Shown here piece after piece: positions 1 through 9,452 of a DNA stretch of 64,000 nucleotides. The position numbers were made by a program, and so were the translations under genes. Below the pieces are notes generated by a model. It had not been told where the DNA came from. It did not search any database and saw nothing but the letters and a program-made list of their open reading frames with translations. The DNA is from Ascarosepion bandense (Eukaryota > Mollusca > Cephalopoda > Sepiida > Sepiidae): assembly GCA_037127315.1 (NCBI GenBank), contig JBBBDQ010000917.1, positions 248,001-312,000 on the forward strand, written 5' to 3'. Every line of letters begins with the position of its first letter. Position 1 is the first letter of the stretch.

Positions 1-359
1 TGCACTAAAAGTAGCATTAAATTTGGAGGAGGAAGTGTGATGTGTTTGGCATGATTTCAGCTGCTGTTACCAGACCTTGTTGGGCTACACGGTAAAGTTA
101 ACATATCTGTATAGAAAGAGATATTCAATAAACATTTGTACCTAATTTGAGAACTGCAATTAATCAACCAGCTGTATTTATGCAACATAACGCACCATGT
201 CACACAATGAAGTCTGTTAAAACATTTCTTTCTGAGGAGGATGCTACTGTTATGGAGAGGCCTGCTCAAAGCCCAGACATGAATCCTATTGAGAATGTTT
301 GGAAGTTACTAAATGAGAGCGCTAAGGAAAAGAATCCAACAAACGTCAAAGAACTATAG
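1..359 (+). pseudogene. Tc1-like transposase relic, 3' part (unit 1)
   Basis: Tc1-like transposases are DDE-family cut-and-paste enzymes. The open stretch from 147 to a TAG ending at 359 encodes 70 residues. It contains the typical C-terminal signatures HNAPCHT (second catalytic Asp position, here replaced by His-Asn) and SPDMNPIENVWKLL (third catalytic region). Upstream, 1-146 continues the element but has lost the frame. The 5' half lies before the window. The same relic is seen more fully at 34013-34757 and 62632-63385. It is dead: frameshifts and stops, and QHN stands where DN is expected. Confidence 0.85.
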
Positions 360-540
360 ACTAATTTGAAAGGAGAATGGTAGAAAATATCCATTTATGA
401 ATATCTTTTTTTATGAGTTAATCAAATTTGATTAAAATCGAGCCATTCCTTTTATAACCCAATTATTTCTGATTTTCGATATCATGTGTACCTCAACACA
501 CAACCTAGCTAAGAACACTCACAGACACATATAGTGCAAC

Positions 541-635
541 TGTAAATTTTCAAGAAAATCGGTTCAGGCGTTTCGGAGTCTATAGGTAACAGACACACAC
601 ACACACACAGTTCCGTTTATAAATAAGTTTAGATA
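541..635 (+). repeat. Shared retroelement-like 3' tail motif with CA run (unit 1)
   Basis: The stretch AAAATCGGTTCAGGCGTTTC, then a CA microsatellite, then a short TTTATAAATAAGTTTAGAT-type tail resembles the 3' ends of RTE-type LINEs and SINEs in many invertebrates. It recurs at 34948-35040 and 63568-63656. Family assignment is from memory of the motif only. Confidence 0.45.
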
Positions 636-659
636 TTGCAATGTTTAAATGTAAAAAAA

Positions 660-1162
660 AAAACAATAATAAAAGAAAATCCAGACCAGAACATTCTGAA
701 ATTTATTTTAAATGGATTAGTTTATATTGGCTTTTTTTTTTTTTAATTTAAGTTTGTATTAGACACATGGGACATTTTAAGGTTAAAATGCACTTGGAAT
801 ATGAGTTAGCAATTTGTTTGTTTTACTAACACCCGCTACTCTCCTAATTTAGTTGTAGATCAATTGTCAAAGGAAACACACAGCTTTGTCATGTCACCTC
901 ACCAAATAACCAAGGTCAGTTTTCAGGATTTATGTGTTTTACATATATACATGTATATATATATATATACATATATATCCAGGCAGCAGATAATTTTTCT
1001 AAACATATACCGTTAAATATAAGAGACTATGAATGTCTGTTATGTTTATTCATGAACCGTTCTAAACATGGTATTTTGGCTTTAATTTCAGTTGAAAATA
1101 GTATTTATTTCTTTATCTGTAAGTTCAGAAAAAATTTAGAGGTGGGGAATATCTATTTCCGA
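660..1162. other. Noncoding stretch, no gene seen (unit 1)
   Basis: Low-complexity A and T runs, a TA microsatellite near 945-970 and AT-rich sequence. It matches 35058-35557 in unit 2 and, up to the window end, unit 3. No supported coding region. Confidence 0.6.
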
Positions 1163-1552
1163 CATGTCAGTTTAAGATATGCATTGTCAACCCCTTTTTA
1201 TCAAAGAATGATAAAATTTCAATGCCAAAGGCAGGAGATAGTAAAGGAAGGGGTGGTGGAATGTTGGCTACAATGGGGTTAAGCCTGAGGAATCTTAGTA
1301 GTAATTTCTCTTATGGTAGTAGGAGGCTTGTGGCTTGATCATTGGGGTAGTAGTGGTAGGTAGAGGTAAAAAGTTACTCCTTTGCTAATCTTTTTTAAAA
1401 AAATCAACAGGTAAGCCTGATCGATGGGACACCAAACCTGTAGCAGCACCTTTATTATTGCAATAAATTTAATTGATTCATTCATTTTCTATGGCTTATC
1501 AACCCTTTGCAGGTTATTTAAAATATTTCTATATTATAAGAATCTTATTTCT
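1163..1552. repeat. Unit 1-only insertion carrying an interspersed repeat
   Basis: Unit 2 runs straight from 35557 to about 35562 across this point, so about 390 bases are extra here or lost there. The part at 1220-1402 (GTTAAGCCTGAGGAATCTTA and following) belongs to a repeat also found at 21450-21667 and 48132-48350. No coding signal. Confidence 0.7.
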
Positions 1553-1814
1553 TTTTTTGTAAAGGATAATGATTTAGTGGGACAGTTTTTACTAATTAAT
1601 CCATAGCTGGGGAAGAAGTGTTGGATTCGTACCATTTCCAAAGCTTTTTGCATGTGTGAATATGACAAACCCAACTGGAATTGGATCTCTCCGATTAGGT
1701 ACTTCAGCTATTATACGGAAATCGATGTTTCAATGTGATTTGTCGTAATCCTTCAGTATAAATAAAATAGAAACAGATCTATACCAGTGGTACAGGTTGG
1801 GGACAGATCTACTG

Positions 1815-2116
1815 CATTGTAGTGTAGTGGATATCGGCTTGGAACGAGAAATTGAGGAGCCAAGTTCAAATTCCAGTTAAATTCATTGCATTCACTTATG
1901 CGCACATAGCCTTGGGAAAGTTATTAATCTGTCTCTTCCTTCCAGTTGTGTGTTAAATAACTGGACAAACTGGGTTCTATAGCCTTGGCTGGCAGCCAGT
2001 CTAATGTAGAAAGCAATGGCAACCGACTGCAGGATAATCTTCTGTTCAGTCAGTCATGTCTTTTTTGAGACATGATCGCCCAATCGTGTATCACGTATGG
2101 CACTTATCGGACTGAC
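1815..2116 (+). mobile_element. tRNA-derived SINE (unit 1)
   Basis: The head has an A-box-like TAGTGTAGTGG and a B-box-like AAGTTCAAATTCC about 35 bases later, as in RNA polymerase III SINEs. It is followed by a roughly 240-base conserved body (CTTCCTTCCAGTTGTG, GGGTTCTATAGCCTTGGCTG) and a tail with CAGTCAGTCATGTC and the matching inverted GAGACATGA. At least nine copies of this family occur in the window on both strands. This one predates the duplication (match at 35829-36130). Confidence 0.85.
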
Positions 2117-2843
2117 AGGTTGGGTAATGAGAAAATGTTTCTATCGTTTTCTACGGAGACTGAAAAGGGGTTAAGTAGTTAGAAAGGCAGTGAAATTTTG
2201 CTTGGATGAAGCTCACGATGCGGAGAACACTACATAGTCAGGGGACCCTATTTTACAGAGGCTAAGCATAAATACTGACTGGACGTTTATTCGTTCCCAG
2301 ACTGTTGTGCATCCTGGGAATGGGATCCGCACAAATAAATGAACAATGACCAGTAACTGAGATAGAAAATAAGTATTTAACGTAAGGATAAAGACTGGAA
2401 TGAAGATTAGTAGTCCAGGAATGCGGGTTGGTAAAAAGTACAAGTCTCTGTAAGTGAAGCCGTAGTATATTGTGTATGTCCGCGTCGGAAGCTGACGGGT
2501 ACTGCGTAATCTTCTCGATGAGTGGAGCGCAGAGCTACTGTGTACTGACTGCTAATATATTCTCTAGTTAACTGGCTGTGAAAAACGGTCTTTTCTCGTC
2601 TCGCTTCTATGGCAGTAGTATAAGTATACTCTGGACGAGTCTATCTTTATGAAAAAGGGGAACCCCACAACACAGACAAATGTGTTCATAGAAATAAAAT
2701 ATTGCGAAAGCCAAAGAAAACAAAATTAGTAAACCCCTTGATAAAGTATTCGCTGTTTTCTAACAGGTAGCGTGCCCAGAACAGCGTGTGTGTAGTTTCA
2801 GATGGTAATGCATCTTTAAGGAAGTACTATAAGCAAGTTTGAA
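2117..2843. other. Conserved between units, no gene recognised
   Basis: The stretch is duplicated at 36131-36859 with few changes. Only short, unconserved ORFs are present. The end may hold the 5' part of the mariner relic, but no terminal inverted repeat was identified. Confidence 0.5.
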
Positions 2844-3032
2844 ATGTCACTTCGCCGAAGTATAAACAACTTTGTTTTTCATAGCGTTAAGCATATTGTG
2901 CCAAAAACATTGTATTCGTGGGGAATTTTGATGCACTACTTTATTCAAAAGAAATCTGCAGCTGAAGCACACAGAATTCTTGTTGAAACTTACGACAACT
3001 ATACACTATCGGAAACAACACGCAGAGATTAG
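2844..3032 (+). pseudogene. mariner transposase N-terminal fragment (unit 1)
   Basis: The 62-residue reading frame contains FIQKKSAAEAHRILVETYDN, the helix-turn-helix DNA-binding region near the N terminus of mariner transposases. In the family this is followed by a C-R-D-W-F-style segment and then the catalytic DD34D domain. Here it reads TRRD and stops, and the rest of the gene is absent. It is a truncated, inactive relic. The same truncation is present at 36860-37048, so the break is older than the duplication. Confidence 0.8.
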
Positions 3033-3194
3033 TTTATACTTTTATTTCAGCTTTTGGACTCGAATCGAGGGAGGACTAGATAGCCCCAGCCCAGATATGG
3101 CAGCAAGACACTCTATTTTACTCATAATCTGGTTCATGTAAAGAGCGTATTATAAAACGAGCCATACTTACTGGAACGGATACAATAAACTGAT

Positions 3195-3655
3195 GATTTT
3201 TCTCTACCTTCGCAACTGTCTTCATACCTGAGTTTTCATCCTTCTCTTACCCTTTCTCTGAATTTAAATGCAATGTCAATTCCATTCTCTTATCCACTTG
3301 ACTCTAGTTATTTCTACATCATCCCGTATATCTTGTTCTTTTCATTTCTCTCCTTTCCCAACTGTCTTCATACCTGCGTTCTCATTCTTCTCTTACCCTT
3401 CCTCTGAATTTAAATGCAATGTCAATTCCCATCTCTTATCTACTTGACTCCAGTTCTTTCTACATCTTCCTGTATATTTTGTTCTTTTCCTTTCTCTCTA
3501 CCTTCGCAACTTTCTTCATACCTGCGTTCTCATCCTTCTTTTACCCTTTCTGAAAATTTAAATGCTATGTCAATTCCATATCTTATCCAGTTGACTCCAT
3601 TTCTTTCTACATCACCCCGTATATCTTGTTCTTTGACTTTCTCTCTACACCAAAT
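3195..3655 (+). repeat. 147-bp tandem repeat derived from a LINE 3' region (unit 1)
   Basis: Three units of about 147 bp, marked by TTAAATGCAATGTCAATTCC-like words at 3263, 3410 and 3558. The sequence is pyrimidine-rich and resembles the end of the CR1-like ORF2 and its 3' UTR (compare 13840-13960). Unit 2 has four units (37639-38165) and retains the LINE coding end just upstream, which shows the origin of the repeat. Confidence 0.8.
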
Positions 3656-3688
3656 AACGAAGGTCAGTTTTTAGGATTTATGTTATAT

Positions 3689-3956
3689 CAGTCAGTTAAT
3701 TGCCATACGTGATACACGCTTTGGGAAGAAGATGATCCCGCAGTAGGCTGCCATTGCTTTCTGCGGTAGACGGGTTGCCGACCAAGGCTATAGAACCCAA
3801 TCTGTCCTCCTATTTAACCCATAACTGGAAGGAAGAGACGGATTAATACTTTTCCCAAGGGTATTTGCGCGTAAGTGAATGCAATGAATTTATCTGGAAT
3901 TCGACCTCGGCTCCCCGATTTCTCGTTCCAAGTCGATATCCAATGCACCACAACAC
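3689..3956 (-). mobile_element. tRNA-derived SINE, reverse orientation (unit 1)
   Basis: Reverse complement of the SINE family described at 1815: tail word CAGTCAGTTAATTGCC first, head with reversed A box (CCAATGCACCAC) last. A short piece of the tail hairpin is lost. Paralogue at 38212-38433. Confidence 0.85.
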
Positions 3957-3971
3957 ACATAAAGGACAGAT

Positions 3972-3973
<2 letters not shown>

Positions 3974-4004
<31 letters not shown>
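3974..4004 (+). repeat. CA microsatellite
   Basis: About 15 CA dinucleotides just beyond the SINE head. In unit 2 the run is much shorter (near 38464-38476). Confidence 0.9.
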
Positions 4005-4005
<1 letters not shown>

Positions 4006-4721
4006 CTTGCCTTTTATAGATATATATATATTATCGATTTTCTGCACTATTGTAAGAACTGCAACCTTGAGACTTCTGAATATCGTTCCTTATGAACATT
4101 ATTAATTCGCTCGTGTTGCAAAAGAGGTCAAGCTCTCAAAAATATATACATTTTTGCTAATTCAAAAATATAATTTTCAATTTAACGAATATTGTTGCAT
4201 TTCGTGTTCATTATACTTGGAATAATGTTTCGGTCAACTTGGTTAATGTCCATGTAACCCTTAGAAAATTCTCATATCCAAAATTGCTTTGCAGCTTTGG
4301 TAAATTCTTGAACTTTTTTTGCCAATGTAACCTTGGTGAATTTTTACGTGAGTTCTCCAAAACCCTTGTTCACAAAATATTGTATTGGTTGAAAATTTTT
4401 CCCATGAGTTTTGGCGATAACTTAATTCGTAGACTAGCGTATTCATGAACGTTTACTTAAGTTTGGCCAAATTCTTTGTCGCCAAAATAATGTGGGTATC
4501 CGAACCATGTAGCTCAGAAAAAAAGTTTTGTCTACTTTTCCCCAGACAAGACTCAACCCTTCAGTGGAGCCTCATCTGGGTTCCTCTCAAGTAAAATACA
4601 ATTGTTTAAATAACATCTGAGAAATTGAGCAAGGAATTGTAACATATACTTGGACCGAACATCTGGCGTTGGTTCCAATGTATGGAATGATTACAAAAAC
4701 TTTCAACTCTCGAAATTCCTA
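4005..4721. other. Noncoding stretch with an old interspersed repeat (unit 1)
   Basis: The piece at 4130-4265 (TACAATTTTCAATTTAACG-type words, then CCATGTAACCC) recurs in diverged form at 33404-33545, 38605-38735 and 62045-62170, so it is an older repeat inside each unit. A 69-codon frame at 4239-4448 is open in both units but resembles nothing known and is likely chance. Confidence 0.5.
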
Positions 4722-5577
4722 GACAAATCTTCAATCTGTGATAGACTGGGGTAAGAAATGGCTCGTAAATTTTAAAACTTCTAAAACAAAGCTTCTCTCC
4801 TTTAACCAACATAGAGAACCTTTCCTACTTTCCCTCAGTATTGATCACTCTAGTCTCCCTGAAAGCAATAGCGCTGCACCTCCTCGCCTTCACTCTCTCA
4901 TCTGACCTCAAGTGGAATGACTACTCGAATTAATAACTACATCTACTGCTAAGAATGTTTGGGTTGCTCTACCGAGCCAGGAAGTTTTTCTTGTCAGAAT
5001 CCATTTTGCATATGTATAAATCTACCATTCAACCGGGCATTAAATACTATTGTCATATTTGGTAGGGTGATTCTGCTATTCATATTGGCATTCTTGAAAA
5101 AATCCCAAAGAGAATCGGTAATGTCATAGATTCCGATTTGGCAGGTTGACTTCAGTCACTTTCTCACTGATGCGTCTTTTTTTTTTTTTTTTAAAATATT
5201 TCCTCTGATGAGCTTCATTTTCTCGTGGCCCGCCCTCATGAATTTGCAACTAGACTGACAACTACATATCCACCCTTTTACTATGAAAATAGGCAAATTT
5301 ATCTTCCACTTCTACATTACCGGTTTGTTTTTGGGCAATTCCCTCCTGCGGAACTCCCTTTCCGCATACTTGCTTTCATGATAGCTACAATCTCCAAAGG
5401 TTTCAGTGCAACGTCAATTGCCATCTTTTATCTCCTTGAATCTCGTTTCTCTCTTACCCTTTCTTCGACCTGTACCGTTTTTTCTTTCTTTTCTCCCTTT
5501 CCCTCTTCTCTCACTGTAAACCCCTGCACACCAGTGGCAGTACAATCTTGCTTGGGGTGTAACGATTATAAAAAACG
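4722..5577 (+). pseudogene. CR1-like LINE ORF2 3' fragment (unit 1)
   Basis: Broken frames encode the end of a non-LTR reverse transcriptase. WGKKWLVNF and TKLLSFNQHREPF near 4740-4830 come from the region just after the RT palm. Around 4950-5150, LYRARKF-like and YKSTIQPG-like words match the RT thumb, and 5225 onward matches the C terminus. The end (CCCCTGCACACCAGTGG, CTTGGGGTGTAACGATTATAAAAAA) is the family's 3' tail. The element is 5'-truncated and full of stops and frameshifts. Paralogue at 39200-40046. Confidence 0.8.
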
Positions 5578-5582
5578 TCATA

Positions 5583-6323
5583 TAAGATAGATTCTAGCAA
5601 GAAAAATGTTGTCTAGCACGACTCAGTGAAACAAGTTTGCTGTCAGCAAGCGGAACATTTGTTCTCTGCGCCTGACGCCTGTCAAGTATCGCAGCTTTGC
5701 CCTCCCGGCAACTTCGACCACGCTGTAGTCTCTCTCAGTATTTCTTTCCAATCTCACTCCCCACAGGAGCCCCCTAACTATAGGACCTCCTACCTCTACC
5801 AAAAAGCTGACTGGGATGCCTTTCGCGATTTCCTCTGCGACGTCCCTTGGGGAAAAGTGTTCGACCTATCAGTTGATGACTCTGCCTCTGAGGTCTCGTC
5901 ATGAGTGAAAGCTGGCATTGATGCCTTCATAACCACCAGGAAGTATTGCTTAAAACCTCATTCCTCTCCCTGGTTCTCTCCGGCCTGCTCAGCCGCCATT
6001 GCCCACAGGAACCATAGCAAAATCTACTGCTAAGAAGGTTGGGTCACTATGTCGATCAAGGATGTTTTTTTCCGCCTGAATCCATCCAGCATATATACAA
6101 GTCAACCATCCGTCCGTGCATGGAGTACTGCTGCCATTTATGGTCAGGCGCCCCTGCCGTTCTCCTCAGTGTTCTTGACAGGCTCCAAAGGAGAGTTTGT
6201 AATGTGATAGGTACTGATCTGGCGGCTCGACTGCAGCCACTTCCCCATCGTTGAAATGTGGCCTCCCTTTGTCTGTTCTATAAATACTTTCATGGCGTCT
6301 GCTCGGACGAACTTAAGTCACTG
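5583..6323 (+). pseudogene. CR1-like LINE relic, 5' piece, interrupted by the Tx1-like element
   Basis: The frame at 5626-5904, and after its stop to about 6018, encodes the end of an AP-endonuclease domain and the linker (LGNFDH-like start, SPWFSPACSAAIAHRNH). At about 6019 it jumps straight to the RT thumb (YKSTIRPCMEYCCHLWSGAP, FHGVCSDELKSL). The whole RT catalytic core is therefore missing by internal deletion. At 6310-6323 the Tx1-like element enters. Coding resumes at 13666-13901, where the join reads through in frame. Absent from unit 2. Confidence 0.85.
6310..6323 (+). repeat. Target-site duplication, left copy
   Basis: AACTTAAGTCACTG occurs here and exactly again at 13666-13679, flanking the Tx1-like element. 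The duplicated bases are codons of the interrupted CR1-like LINE. Confidence 0.92.
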
Positions 6324-7357
6324 ATTGACGTGTTTTGTCATTTCCTGACTTGCTTTGACGAGCGTCAGACTTTTTGTTTGCAAATAACCCATTTGGACTA
6401 CTTTTATTTCACACAAAAGACCCCTCTTTGGTTTAGCTAAGTTTAATTTTATTTATCTTTTCGTTTTCTTGCTTTGTTTTTTAATTTTATTTTCTAGCTT
6501 TTTGTATTTTAGTTTCGTATTTTTTTTGTCGGCCATATTTGTTTTTGTTTAGGTCGGCCGTCTTGAATTTATTTTTTGTTTCTCTTTTTTTTTCAGTATC
6601 CGTTTGGCCTTAAGTGCCATATTTATTTTTGTTTAAAAACTTTTCTTTTAATAGTAACTTTCATTTGAATTTTTGACCAAAAAAAAAAACCGTTTAATTT
6701 ATTTCTTCCACTTTTCTTTTTAACCCCTCCCCATATTTCATTTACGGAGGTTGCCTTAGGCGACTTTTCGCTTTTTGTTTGACTTGCGTATTTATTTTCT
6801 TTGTGTAGTTTGTTTCATTGTTGTAAAGTTTATTCGTTGTACAAATTTAATTCGTTTATTCCTTTTTTGTAAACTTTATTTATCCCAGCAAAGTTTATTT
6901 TTTGCCCCTCCTCCTATTTTTAACGAGAGTAGCCTTTTTTAGGCAGCTCCTTTTTTTTGTTTGTTTTATTTCTTTTTATTGTAACTTGTAAAGTTTATTC
7001 ATTGTTTGTTTTCGTTTATTTTGGTAAACCTCTCTAGAGGCTTATCTTTTTGCCGTTTTAAGGCATTTTCTTAGTGTAGTTTTGGCCTTTAAAGGCTAGT
7101 GTTTTGGCCGTTATTGGCTAAACTTATTCTTTATCTATTTTAAAATCCTTCGGGGTTTGTTGTTTTTATTTTAAAACCGTTTCCTTGTCTTTCTTTGTTG
7201 CTTGTTTAGTTTGTGTTTTTATTTATTTTTATTTATATATATATATATTTTTTTTTTTTCCATTTTTTTACTCCCGCCTTTTCCCACCCCTCCATATAAG
7301 TTAGATTGGTGGAAAAAAAAAAAAAAAAAGTGTTGAGTGGAGTTGTGAAACTTAAAA
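6324..7357 (+). promoter_or_regulatory. 5' UTR and likely internal promoter of the Tx1-like element
   Basis: A very T-rich leader of about 1 kb with recurring GTAAAGTTTATT-type words (near 6825, 6869, 6888 and 6986), short GGCC-containing words and a poly-A run just before ORF1. Non-LTR elements carry their promoter internally in this region. No specific promoter motif could be fixed by eye. Confidence 0.55.
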
Positions 7358-9440
7358 ATGGCCGACACTAGTCGGTCAATAAAGAAAAAATTGAACTTTG
7401 ACCCCCCTTGGAAGGGCCCACCGGAAAAAACCGATGAGGCATTTCCCCCTCTTCCGGGAGAAGAGCATGGCAAAGAAAAAGACAAAGACAAAGAAATGAA
7501 AGCAACTATGGCCGAGAATGGCCAGCAAAACTTTGAAGAAAAAGACAAGACAACGAAAGATGCTGAGGCCGGGGAATCGCCCTGTGGCTGGAAGTCCCCT
7601 CCGAAATGCACGATCAATCTGGCGGAGTTCTTGGAGAGAGCTAAGAGCTACGCACACCTTGTCGTAGAAGGTGGGCTCTTGGAGGATCCCCAAGAATTAA
7701 AGAGGATTGGAAAAAAAATAGTGTCAGTCTTCGTGGTGGACAAGCGTACGCGCAAAATTTGTCGCAGCACGAAAGACATGGTGTTGAAAACACTACAGTC
7801 AAAGGGGTATAAGCCCTTAAGAATAGTTAAAGGTGCGGGCTTCTTCATGTGGGACATACTGCTACCCACGCCAGAAGATTGCATAAAATTGGCAACGGAA
7901 GACCTGATAATGAAAGATCTCATATTCAGATGTGAGTACGATGGCAAACGAAGGACCAAGGTAGCAGTGTATGAGGTTCCTCCTCAGGTCATCGGGGAGC
8001 ATCTGGCTGCGTACTTTTCGCAGTTTGGCCAAATTTTAGATGCCTCCTGCGAAGACCTGACCGGGGGATGGTCTTTTGATATTATGATCAGCCGTGAAGA
8101 CTTCGAGACTATCCCCAACTGTCTTGACGTAGGGGGCCTGAGCCTACCGGTAATAGTTACCGGTCGCAAACCGAAATGCTGGAGGTGCGGAGAGATTGGT
8201 CACCTCTCCTCCTCCTGCCCAGAGAAGAAGTCCTCTGGAAGCCAGGCCCCAGTCGACCAAAATCCCCCTCTGGCCGCTTCTGTTACATCCGTCTCGCCCG
8301 TAGTGGGCATGCCAATACCCAGGACCGGTGCGGCAGTTACCCCGGTTGGGAACAAAAAAGTTCCCTCACCCCCCCGAAAAACCATCACCAGCTGCAAGTG
8401 TAGCCAAGGAGAAGGATAAGGGGGAGTGGCTGGTTGTTGGCAGGGCCAGGGGGAAGCGCCAAGCTGCGGAACCTCGGTCCCCGGAGACCCCAAAGACTAA
8501 AGGCACGTACAGCCCCACTCCCTCTACCAGCAAGAAGGGCGATGCCTCGGCCTGGTCTGCTCCTAAATTAGAAGACCTAAAAAAAGCCTACGATCCGGGA
8601 TACGAAAAAACCTTAAAAATTAAGGAGCTGAAGAAACAGCTAGAAAAACGTTCTTTTCGGCCTTCAGAAGAGCGGTTAAAACAACTGGAAAAACGTCGCT
8701 CGTGCCCCTCGGCCTCTGCCCCGTCCTCCCCTCAAAAGAAAAAGACGGAGAGACCGAAGAAAGTGCATTCTTCTCAACCCACGCCCAGGAAACCTTCCCC
8801 TCGCAGTCGGGATCCCAGCCCTATTATCAATTATTTCAGAGTCTCTCCCTGCCTCTCTCCCTGTCCCTCTCCTCCAAAACTGATGCCGCCTCCATTAAAA
8901 AGGCAAAGGAGTGCTTCATCGGAGGAAAAAGAAACGCGCAAGAAGCCTGCAAAAGTGCCGTACAGGCAAGGGGAGGACATCTGCCGTATTTCCCCGGCCC
9001 AGGCCGAAAGAGCCAAGGATTTTGGAAAAAGAATAAAACAACTCAACGCGCTCTTGGCAATGAAGAAGTGCGGGGACAAGGATGTGGAAGTGCCACAAAA
9101 CTTCCCTACTGCTCAGAGGATATTAACAGTTATCCGCACGGGGTCGGGGGCGCGGCAGGTGTGGGGCATGGTCGAGGAGGCGGCCAAAGTAATATCCCTG
9201 ACTCCACCAATCATCACTACAAAATCAGAAAGACTAACAAACTTGGAGAAATTTTGTTCAGGACGGGTCCCTGTTTTAGTTCACCCCTCCCTCTATAGGG
9301 CGCTAAAACTAACCTTTCCCTGGGATGTTGGCGGCGTCTCCTCTGACGGCACCATCAAGAATGAGATGGGCCATGGGTCCATGGGAGAGGCTGTCGGCAT
9401 CCTTTCCCCGACCATGTTCTGTCCAGGACCCCAACCCTAA
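7358..9440 (+). pseudogene. Tx1-like ORF1, CCHC nucleic-acid-binding protein, with one frameshift
   Basis: ORF1 proteins bind the element RNA and help form the ribonucleoprotein. The first frame (7358-8419) has a charged N-terminal part, an RRM-like stretch starting near residue 202 (VAVYEVPPQVIGEHLAAYF) and a CCHC knuckle at C274, C277, H282 and C287. The coding sense then moves to the next frame, which is open from 8328 to 9440 and rich in Lys, Ser and Pro, with KELKKQLEKR-type helical segments. The switch falls at or near a C7 run (8369-8375), and removing one base there would give one frame of about 693 codons. This is a one-base insertion, a sequencing error or, less likely, a programmed shift. 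Only 12 bases separate it from ORF2. Confidence 0.82.
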
Positions 9441-9452
9441 TTACGTATCACA

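Noticed and set aside
1815..2116. A-box and B-box signals considered as tRNA genes
   Set aside because: The sequences are SINE heads repeated in many copies with a common body. No full cloverleaf can be formed and several are truncated.
3414..3674. 86-codon frame over the 147-bp repeats and 131-codon frame in unit 2 (37534-37929)
   Set aside because: Follows LINE-derived tandem repeats. 147 is a multiple of 3, so open frames are expected.
4239..4448. 69-codon frame open in both units
   Set aside because: No recognised domain, the opposite strand is also open over nearly the same span, and it overlaps an old repeat. Conservation is explained by the duplication itself.
7219..7617. Minus-strand ORF of 132 codons at the start of the Tx1-like ORF1
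   Set aside because: Made of complement of poly-T and ORF1 codons. No motif and no independent support.
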